This document shows positions 1 through 6,301 of a DNA stretch of 11,487 bases, in pieces. Position 1 is the first letter of the stretch; each line of letters starts with the position of its first letter. Position numbers and translations under genes: made by a program. The stretch spans positions 30,384-41,870 of the forward strand of contig MLAK01001074.1 of assembly GCA_001839685.1 (NCBI GenBank), written 5' to 3'. The notes under the pieces are model-generated. The model was not told the origin of the DNA. It worked only from the letters and a program-made list of their open reading frames with translations, and searched no databases. This DNA comes from Tritrichomonas foetus. Its lineage: Eukaryota > Parabasalia > Tritrichomonadida > Tritrichomonadidae.

Positions 1-504
1 CAACAAGAAGATCAACAAGAACTAGTACCCGTCCAAGTTATGAATTACGACCATATATTTAGACTTTACCATTCTGTGAAGGGACCACTCATTTTTTTTC
101 ATGATGACAGCCTNCTTAAAATTTATCAAACATTTTTATTTTATGGTATTAAAAGCGGTGANACAGTCCTTGCAATTCCATACCATAAAAAGATAAAAAA
201 GGATTCTGATCAAGAAGAATATGCTCAACTTCAAGCATACATCTANTATGAACGCATCTTCATTCGTAGGATTCTTAAGCTCGAAGAAGTGTTCGATTCA
301 TTGCGTCTTCGCGATTTAGCTATNATGAAGGNACTTAGTTCTAATAGGCATGCATTTATACGTGTTACATCACTTGTCAAAAAGAACGAAATTTCAGATT
401 CCAACGGAAACGAGATGGAATCTCAGCTAAATTTCACTTTCGATGATAGCAACTATCGTCAAGCTCAAGGNCCATCTACAGAACCACTTCCTGTTCTTTG
501 GTGA
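1..504 (+). CDS. 3' part of an unrecognised protein gene entering from outside the window
   Basis: The frame is open from the first base of the window (Gln- and Glu-rich codons CAA CAA GAA GAT CAA CAA GAA) and ends at TGA 502-504. The Met at position 40 therefore need not be the start, and the gene is treated as 5'-partial. About 167 residues are visible. They contain a hydrophobic segment (GPLIFFHDDS), then a mixed charged region with KKIKKD, and they end in PLPVLW. I see no catalytic motif, signal peptide or membrane segment, and I do not recognise the family. Several ambiguous bases in this stretch leave some residues undefined. The T-rich codons and CAA for Gln match the rest of the window, so it is probably a host gene. 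Confidence 0.6.
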   Translation, partial: QQEDQQELVPVQVMNYDHIFRLYHSVKGPLIFFHDDSXLKIYQTFLFYGIKSGXTVLAIPYHKKIKKDSDQEEYAQLQAYIXYERIFIRRILKLEEVFDSLRLRDLAXMKXLSSNRHAFIRVTSLVKKNEISDSNGNEMESQLNFTFDDSNYRQAQXPSTEPLPVLW

Positions 505-812
505 ACTCTAGAGAATCTGCACAGCATTATTATTTTATCCTTTATTTCAGAAATGCTTTTCTTTTATATTTCTCAAATNCTTTTTTGGGAGATTTAAGAG
601 AGTTTCAAATAAATAAAGAAGAATCCTTAATCTAATAGTAATATTCTTTATGTTTTCATAACAATATTTGCTATATGTTCGCTATTTCAGAAATACAACA
701 ACTGAANGGATAAGTTCTTTTGAATGTTATTCATATTTCTAGTATATAAAAATATGATAAAACTAGTTTTGAGAGACATTAAGTCAACAAAAAATGGAAA
801 AATTTGCTTTCT

Positions 813-836
813 GAGTCACGACTCCTTTCAAAAAGG
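813..836. repeat. two adjoining short inverted repeats
   Basis: GAGTC and GACTC (813-817 and 820-824) form a perfect 5-base inverted repeat around two bases. It is immediately followed by CCTTT / AAAGG (824-828 and 832-836). This could be a pair of small hairpins or chance in AT-rich DNA. No gene is nearby to give it a role. Confidence 0.35.
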
Positions 837-923
837 CAGGAATAATTTGAGTTCGGAAAAACTTAAAAAAAAAAAAAAAAATAATCGTCTTTGTCAGTTT
901 ACTCAGAATCATGACTATCGGAG

Positions 924-953
924 TATTCAAAAATATTCATGCTTTTTTGAATA
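924..953. repeat. 10-base perfect inverted repeat
   Basis: TATTCAAAAA at 924-933 pairs perfectly with TTTTTGAATA at 944-953 across a 10-base loop. The arms are A/T-rich, so a coincidence is possible. It lies in the gene-free region. No protein-coding or transposon context supports a specific function. Confidence 0.45.
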
Positions 954-1312
954 TTTGTCAGATATCTGAAGGTTATTGAATGGTCAAATTGTAGTGGTGA
1001 AATAGCCAAGAATGTGATACATAGAAAGAGTGAACTTGAATGGATTTTAGGATGAATACTAACGCGCTCGCTTCATTGATCAAAGCTTTCAAATTCACGT
1101 GTCTTGTTTTGTTAATTATTCATTCATAGGTTTCTCAGAATCGGCAATATTGGTTTATGTTGAGAGTGAACTTCAATTTTTAAAAAAAGGAATCAATCCG
1201 ACCATTTATATTGTCACTTTTTGGGGTCATACTTATAGAAAATAATTCAATACTCATTGAAATAAATTCAATTCTTGCAAAAAAAAAAAATTGAATAAAA
1301 ATAAAAAAAGAA

Positions 1313-1338
1313 GTCGAATAGATAAAAACCTGTTCGAC
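1313..1338. repeat. 6-base inverted repeat next to a TCGACGTC octamer
   Basis: GTCGAA (1313-1318) and TTCGAC (1333-1338) are inverted copies. The right arm overlaps the octamer TCGACGTC (1334-1341), which recurs at 1457-1464. This is richer in GC than its surroundings, but the arms are short. Confidence 0.3.
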
Positions 1339-1406
1339 GTCCTAAATATGATTTTATAGTTTTATTATAGCTGATAAATCTGTAATATCAGTTAAATTTT
1401 ATCATC

Positions 1407-1737
1407 ATGAGAAATGAAGATTCCATCATCAATTATTTTTTCGTGGCTGAGAAAGCTCGACGTCAANTTGTAGACATCCNTATNAATGATTTAAGTTGCC
1501 TGCTAACGATTTTTGATAGATGACGATTATGCCGGAATAAATTTTTTTAAAATTGGTTGTTTAAGTATCCCCAACTGGAAGATATAAATAATTCTTATAT
1601 TGTTGCTATGTATTTGTATTTGTATTCTAATGGGNAATNAAATTTATTTATTATTATATGCAGAAAATAAATTGGATAAAGATGTTTTAAACAGTTCATT
1701 AGGGGCCTCACAAATTAAAAATAATCATTTTCTGTAA
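1407..1737 (+). pseudogene. possible remnant of a trichomonad-type protein gene
   Basis: Two short coding-like stretches lie in this order. The first runs from ATG 1407 to a TGA at 1521-1523 (38 codons, beginning MRNEDSIINYFFVAEKARRQ). The second, in another frame, ends at TAA 1735-1737 and includes LLYAENKLDKD followed by VLNSSLGASQIKNNHFL. From memory, Asn/Leu-rich strings of the second kind resemble segments of large trichomonad hypothetical protein families, but I could not check this. Between them are frame changes, stops and ambiguous bases. It may be a decayed gene, a gene broken by poor sequence, or chance. Confidence 0.25.
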
Positions 1738-2141
1738 AAGTTACCATCAGAAAATTTATATTTGAAATATCTTTTGATATCTAATTAATATAGTGTTAAT
1801 ATTGTANTNNNATATATTATATTATTAGTTAATAGCTGCATAAGATGTAAAATAATAATATAGATAAAATAAAAAGATAATTCTATTTTATATTTACTAA
1901 ATATTCTGTTAATTATTTTGTATATTGTGAACACTTACAAAAAGTTTCAATTCCCCCCCAAGCATTTCATTTCCTTAACTCGAAACATTATTCCTTTCAA
2001 TTATTTTTGACTACGCTGACTTTTTCTGTATCCTCAAAGAAAACATGTGAACTTTTTGAATACTCAGAAAAAGAAGCAGTTACTAAAATGATCAACTTGT
2101 TTTATTTACAAATAAATTAAAAACGCAGGGGAAAAAATTTT

Positions 2142-3074
2142 TCATTTTCCTGTAGTCGTTTTTTTCTCGGAAAATTGATGCAAAACATTCACAATCATAG
2201 GTTTCATTGCATTTATTGATCCATAGCCGAGCATGATAAATGGTGTTTCAAATGCATCATAAGGAAGAGAATTGGCAAACATTGCTCGCTCCATATCGTC
2301 CAATTCAATTTCTTGATGGTTTTGGTGAGTCAGTCCATTAGCTGATTTTTGAATCTGAGGAGCAGTATAGTAAGGCCATTTTCCAGATGACATCCCATCA
2401 ATAAATTAAATTGCAGCAGTTTGTGGTTGTTTATTTATGGTTTGAAGGAGCCTGTCTGGATCTGAAAAAAATGTGATGCGAAAAACCTCCATGAGTGACT
2501 GAATTGAGCTTCTCCTGATGATGTCATAAACACCAAATATTAAATCACATCCTGACGGCATTTTTTCAACTGCCTTCAATACCGCCAAATCAGGAGTTGG
2601 TTGGAGCCACGTCCAGGTCTCAAGATTTATAGTAAGGCCATCAATATTTCTCAGAGCATTGCCTAGCGTCTTCTTTCCGACATTGCCAACACCAGTTATC
2701 AATATTTCTGATATATTGAGAGATTTTACATATTCTGTGAAATTTTGTAAGGCTGTGCTTTCTGTATTTGCAGATAAAGCGAAAACCTGCGATGTATCTT
2801 TCAAAAACCGATACCATCCTATTGCGACTTCCCTCGGGACGAGATCGATTTTGTTTAAGACTAGCACAACTTTTTCTTTAACTGAGTCTTCGTAGGGAAC
2901 GTATCTGCATGAATTTGGATTGCGTGCATCGATAATAACGAAGATTTTGTTCGCTGAACTCGATTTTTTTAAAAAGCGAACAAATGAATCGGATTCAAAC
3001 GTTTTGGTATTTGGCCTCTGATCTATGACTTTTTGGACTTTGTGTTTTCCTTTTTTAACAAGTTTTGATATCAT
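2142..3074 (-). pseudogene. nucleostemin/NUG1-like circularly permuted GTPase, interrupted by an in-frame stop
   Basis: The first 222 codons (3074 to the TAA at 2408-2406) show the permuted order of YlqF/GNL-type GTPases. DARNP..CR comes first (about residues 49-56), then G4 NKID within VLVLNKIDLVP, then G5-like ALSANTES, and only then the P-loop-like GVGNVGKKT. After the stop the same frame continues (M at 2393-2391) with SSGKWPYYTAPQ, which matches the family's C-terminal SGKxPYYTxP motif at the expected spacing. The TAA therefore replaces one codon inside a conserved domain rather than ending a gene. The P-loop has Lys where Ser/Thr is normal after GK, and no DxxG (G3) is visible. Known relatives act in nucleolar large-subunit assembly. 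The N-terminal basic region is much shorter than usual, and I found no initiator element upstream. Alternatives are a sequencing error at the stop, or a truncated protein still being made. Confidence 0.7.
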
Positions 3075-3594
3075 GATGGATCAATAAATCTTTAAATTCT
3101 GCAGAACAATTCAAAAATTCTATATGGAATCACAAAAAGTCAATAAACTGTCATTTTTGAATTATATTGAAAAAGCTTCCGATTCATTATCATAAATTAT
3201 CACTTCCTTTGATATTTTTTGAAGTCAATGTTTTAGCCTGACACTATTTAAATCTTCCTTGTATGACGTATTAAAAATTCTAATTTAGAATTAGTGTGTA
3301 CACGTAATTTTGTTCTCAGTCGACAATATAGGTAGTTTCATCAAGACAAAGTTTGAACATAAAGCAATAATGTGTTTAGTTGAGTGTATAGATGCCATCA
3401 ATACAGCTATATATTTATAGCAAATGAAAGATGACATCAAAAGTGGATTTTGTTTGAATGGAAGTAAATTTAATTTTTATTGAATGAGTCAAATTTGAGT
3501 GAAATATAACCAGTTATATATAGAAAGTTATATTCAGCAGGTAGAAAATTGAATTGTTAAATAAATGGAATAACATATCATTTCTTTTATTTGG
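3075..3594. other. intergenic region between divergent genes
   Basis: This 520-base AT-rich spacer separates the minus-strand GTPase from the plus-strand amylase. No open frame of note or RNA gene is visible. The plus-strand initiator of the amylase sits at its right edge (3578-3584). No initiator-like TCA[C/T][A/T] is seen on the minus strand within about 60 bases of the GTPase start. Confidence 0.5.
3578..3584 (+). promoter_or_regulatory. initiator (Inr) of the amylase gene
   Basis: TCATTTC fits the trichomonad initiator TCA(+1)[C/T][A/T]. The presumed start A is 3580, which gives a 15-base leader before ATG 3595. Very short leaders like this are typical for trichomonads and support the chosen start codon. 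Confidence 0.55.
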
Positions 3595-5036
3595 ATGTTT
3601 TTGATATTAAGTGCACTTATTATTGGCATTCATTCTAGTGATTTTGATTCAGAGCTTTACAACTCAATATCAATGTATCAAATTATGGTTTCATCCTTTC
3701 AAGATGGCGATAGTTCGAAAGGCTACGGAACAGGCTACGGTCCAAGCGATCATAAAGGCGATTTACGTGGAATCATTAATGCCTTGGACTATATCAAAGC
3801 ATTGAATGTTAATGCAATTTGGATGACTCCTGTTGTTGATTCAAGTAAAACAAGTAGTGATAGACGTCTTCAATCTACTGGGTATTTCGCTGATGACTAT
3901 TTTAACATTGATCCTAATTTTGGAACCAATGCAGAATTTAAAGAACTTGTTGATGAAGCACACAAAAGAGGTTTATATGTAATTTGTGATGGAGTTTTTG
4001 GTCATCATGGTGATAATATGCAACCATCAGTAGATGGAAGATATCCACAAGGTGGAAATGATCCAGTAACATATCCAAATTCACTTGATTTCTACAGAGA
4101 AGTTGCTACATATTGGATTGAAGAGTATGAAATCGATGGCGTTTGGATCAATGTTACCAAATGTATCAAAATAGCTATAATTACATGAGAGAAATTCGTG
4201 AAGCTGTAGAAGCAACATCTCTTGCAAGGAAAAAGGCAGGTAAAGAGTGGGGAACATTAGGTTACATTGTTGGTGAACATTGGAGTGGAAACGATGATAT
4301 TCAAGCACGAACATATAGTGGATCTGGACTTCGTTCAGCTTTTGATTTTCCATCACGTTATTTAATGGTTCAAACTTTAGCTCAAGAAGAAAGTGGCAAA
4401 GGTGGTTATGGAGCAAGTAATATGGTAAGCTTATTCAAGACACCAAGTGAAAAAGGCTATAGTCACGAATTAGGATATATTTATCCTAATATGTTTATAA
4501 CTAATCATGATGTTTGGAGGTTTGGTAACTTAATTAGAAGTAAATATGGTTATGGCCAAGATAACAATGATTATTGGAAGCGTCATAAATTGGCAATTGC
4601 ATGTTTAGCTGCATATACCGGACCAATTACTCTCTATTATGGTGATGAAATTGGAGATATTGTAGATTGTTGGCCAAATAATTGTGGTGGAAGTGTTGGA
4701 ACTGATAACATGGCAAGAACAAATGGTCAAATTAAAGATTTTAATTCGAATCAACAAAGCCTTCATGACTATACAGCCAAATTAATGAAAATCAGAAATG
4801 ATCATCCTGCTTGTTGGAGAGGGAATAATAATGCATATAGTAGTGGTGATTGTGTTGTTGATATTAAATATGATCAAACAACTAGTGAAAAAATTGTCGT
4901 CATTATAAACACAGGAACATCTGGACAGGATGTAACAGTCAATCAAGGAACAATGAAAGATTTGATTTCTGGAAGTACATCTTCCGGAACAGTTCATATA
5001 GATGGACTAACAGCTGGAATATATTTGGTAAAATAA
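3595..5036 (+). pseudogene. secreted GH13 alpha-amylase, frameshifted at the nucleophile motif
   Basis: Glycoside hydrolase family 13 enzymes cleave alpha-1,4-glucans. A hydrophobic start (MFLILSALIIGIHSS) looks like a signal peptide. The barrel follows: SMYQIMVSSFQDGD, IWMTPVVDSS, GYFADDYFNIDPNFG (residues 96-110) and region I DGVFGHHG (132-139). At 4135-4148 the frame breaks. The first frame reads IDGVWIN and stops at 4186-4188. The other frame enters as CGT TTG GAT CAA (RLDQCYQMYQ), carrying the nucleophile Asp at 4146-4148. It continues through GEHW (acid/base Glu 4275-4277) and TNHDVWRFG (Asp 4509-4511) to a beta-rich C-terminal domain and TAA 5034-5036. An IDGWRLDQ reading needs four bases, ATGG in tandem, between 4139 and 4140. 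The total would be about 481 residues, normal for the family. Apart from this break the gene looks intact, so a recent mutation or an assembly error are both possible. TAAA overlaps the stop, as in trichomonad polyadenylation signals. Confidence 0.85.
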
Positions 5037-5219
5037 AATGTTAAATTTTATGGTGAACCATTTATTATTTTCTTTGTATCTTTATTTTTTATTCCTTATG
5101 ACAAAGAAATAATCTTTATTTATTATGGAAATGATCTAATATATTAAGGCAATAAAGTAAAATAGGAAGTGAACCTACATTCTTTTAGTAATATAAAATG
5201 GAGACCGTTTAATACATCA

Positions 5220-5226
5220 TCACAAG
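5220..5226 (+). promoter_or_regulatory. initiator (Inr) of the ankyrin gene
   Basis: TCACAAG fits TCA(+1)[C/T][A/T]. Transcription from A 5222 would leave a 24-base leader before ATG 5246. Its presence argues that the downstream ankyrin gene is expressed rather than a relic. Confidence 0.5.
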
Positions 5227-5245
5227 AACGTTTAAAAATTAACGA

Positions 5246-6152
5246 ATGAATGGTGAAATAGAACAAGCCATTCAGTATGTCGAGGAAAGGAAAGTTGATG
5301 CTCTTGCTACTTTAGTGCCAAAAGTTATTGAACCGAACACATTAATCTTTGTGTTTTTTTAATTATTAATTTATGGGATCGGAATGGTCAAGTTATTAAA
5401 CAAGGATCATTACTTCATATTGCTGCATATTGTGGATCACTAGATTGTATTAGATTTCTTATTGACCATAAAGTTGAAATTGATAAAAGGGATGAAATCC
5501 ATAATATTTTCTTCATTTTGTTTCTTTAATATAAACTAGGAGTTTATTTTATATATCTAATAGAACACCAATATATATGGCATGTATTAGTGGCTATCTT
5601 ACTGCTGTCCAATTACTATTAGAAGAAGGTGCAGATCCAAACATTCGTGATGTTTTTAATTTTTAATTCATATGCATATTTTTGTTTTGTTTTTTAATTA
5701 CGTTTCTTTTATTTCTAATTGGTCTCCTCTTCATCGTGCTGTTTTATGGTCACATATATCTGTCATAAAACTTTTAATTGCAGCAGGTGTTGATCCAAAA
5801 GCAGCTGATGATAACATTTTTTTTCAAAAACCATGGAGTTTTTAGTTAGTAATTGATTGGACACCATTACATTTAGCAGCTAAATGGGATCATTTTGAAG
5901 CAGCTGAGATTTTACTTGCAGCAGGTGCAGATGTGAATATGCCAAATGTTTTAATGATTATTTTCTTCGATGCTTATTCATTATTAAAAAAGTTTTGTTT
6001 AAATAATTCATAAAACTCCTTATGAACTAGCTTTCATGTTCGGTAGAACCAAAGTTGGAAGAGTTTTACGAAAAGCTGGTGGAGATGTAAGCCAAGAGTA
6101 TAACAAGCATCTTACTTCAGAAGAAAAAACAGCCCTTTCCAAATTTGGATAA
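5246..6152 (+). CDS. ankyrin-repeat protein gene split into six coding blocks by five intervening sequences
   Basis: Ankyrin repeats are 33-residue helical modules for protein binding. Block 1 (5246 to about 5341) starts MNGEIEQAIQYVEERK and reaches EPNT. Block 2 (5374-5493) reads WDRNGQV, then GSLLHIAAYCGSLDCIRFLI. Block 3 (5562-5651) reads RTPIYMACISGYLTAVQLLL, then EEGADPNIRD. Block 4 (5720-5809) reads WSPLHRAVLWSHISVIKLLI. Block 5 (5858-5947) reads WTPLHLAAKWDHFEAAEILL, then AAGADVN. Block 6 (6012-6152) starts KTPYELAFMFGRTKVGRVLR and ends LSKFG-TAA. Each middle block is exactly 30 codons, from the TPLH-type start to the residue after which three linker residues (x-x-G in the family) are expected. 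Between blocks, T/A-rich sequence carries stops and in most cases changes frame. No block has an internal stop or frameshift, and an initiator lies 24 bases upstream of the ATG. The joined product would be roughly 220 residues. Splice points are not fixed. Confidence 0.75.
5342..5373 (+). other. intervening sequence 1 of the ankyrin gene (putative intron)
   Basis: A T/A-rich stretch lies between EPNT and WDRNG. Block 1 meets TAA at 5360-5362 if read through, and block 2 is in another frame, so an excision of length 2 modulo 3 is needed. There is no AG near its right end. ATTAAT occurs near both edges (5341-5346 and 5365-5370), but collapsing that repeat does not restore the frame. The borders are approximate. 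Confidence 0.45.
5494..5561 (+). other. intervening sequence 2 of the ankyrin gene (putative intron)
   Basis: It lies between KRD and RTPIYMA. The span is 68 bases. If three linker codons of a normal 33-residue repeat are kept, 59 bases are removed. It contains ATTTTCTTC, a run of T-rich sequence and TCTAAT at its right edge, followed by AG. TAA at 5527-5529 stops read-through. It starts with GA rather than GT if cut directly after the Asp codon. Confidence 0.55.
5652..5719 (+). other. intervening sequence 3 of the ankyrin gene (putative intron)
   Basis: It lies between NIRD and WSPLH. The span is again 68 bases (59 removed), the same length as intervening sequence 2, and it also ends in TCTAAT. 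It begins GTTTTTAAT, is strongly T-rich, contains the palindrome ATATGCATAT (5670-5679) and has no AG anywhere. It therefore cannot be a GT-AG intron with borders in this interval. Confidence 0.6.
5810..5857 (+). other. intervening sequence 4 of the ankyrin gene (putative intron)
   Basis: It lies between AAD and WTPLH. The span is 48 bases (39 removed if three linker codons are kept), the only one whose excess is a multiple of three. It carries a single in-frame TAG in the stretch TTTTTAGTTAG. TAAT occurs a few bases before its right end. Confidence 0.55.
5948..6011 (+). other. intervening sequence 5 of the ankyrin gene (putative intron)
   Basis: It lies between DVNMPN and KTPYELA. The span is 64 bases (55 removed, so the frame changes). 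It begins GTTTTAATG, contains ATTATTTTCTTC, which is similar to AATATTTTCTTC of intervening sequence 2, and has TAAT near its right end (AATAATTCAT). Confidence 0.55.
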
Positions 6153-6301
6153 TATATTTCATCAACAACAAAAATACCAAAAATTAACATTAAAAAGTGA
6201 AAATTAGAATATCAATTTTTTTTATTAAAAACAATAACTAATAAAAAACTTTTTTTCTTATACCTAATTGTAAACAAACAAAAATTGCTAAATAATGCTC
6301 A

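Larger units (their letters stand above)
505..2141. other. AT-rich intergenic region without a confident gene
   Basis: This 1.6-kb stretch has stops in all frames at short intervals, several ambiguous bases, and homopolymers: a 17-base A run at 865-881 and a 12-base A run at 1279-1290. The only longer open frame (724-969) runs through the A tract as poly-Lys and has no recognisable content, so I do not call it a gene. Separate entries cover a possible gene remnant (1407-1737) and inverted repeats (813-836, 924-953, 1313-1338). The octamer TCGACGTC occurs at 1334-1341 and again at 1457-1464. AGAGTGAACTT occurs twice, near 1028 and 1162. Confidence 0.6.

Noticed and set aside
724..969. 81-codon open frame on the plus strand
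   Set aside because: It runs through a 17-base A tract as poly-Lys, has no recognisable motif or initiator, and lies in a stretch with stops in the other frames. It is most likely chance.
2142..2393. The 83-codon frame as a separate small gene
   Set aside because: It is in the same frame as the GTPase and carries that family's C-terminal SGKxPYYT motif at the right spacing, so it belongs to the interrupted gene.
2406..2408. TAA reassigned to glutamine, as in some diplomonads and ciliates
   Set aside because: All other genes encode Gln with CAA or CAG and never use TAA internally. The amylase and the ARM-like and coiled-coil-like genes all end at TAA at sensible places.
4143..5036. The second amylase frame as an independent gene
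   Set aside because: It begins at a TTG with no initiator and continues the amylase domain in exact order. It is the distal half of one frameshifted gene.
5494..5561. A GT-AG intron (5519 GTTTCTTT to AG 5562-5563) inside intervening sequence 2
   Set aside because: It can keep the frame but leaves a long Phe/Ile-rich linker in the ankyrin repeat, and the same rule fails for the others; intervening sequence 3 has no AG.
5342..6011. TA-bounded excision as in ciliate internal eliminated sequences
   Set aside because: A TA-to-TA removal can restore the frame for intervening sequences 2, 3 and 5, but not for 4. In such AT-rich DNA, suitable TA pairs are expected by chance.
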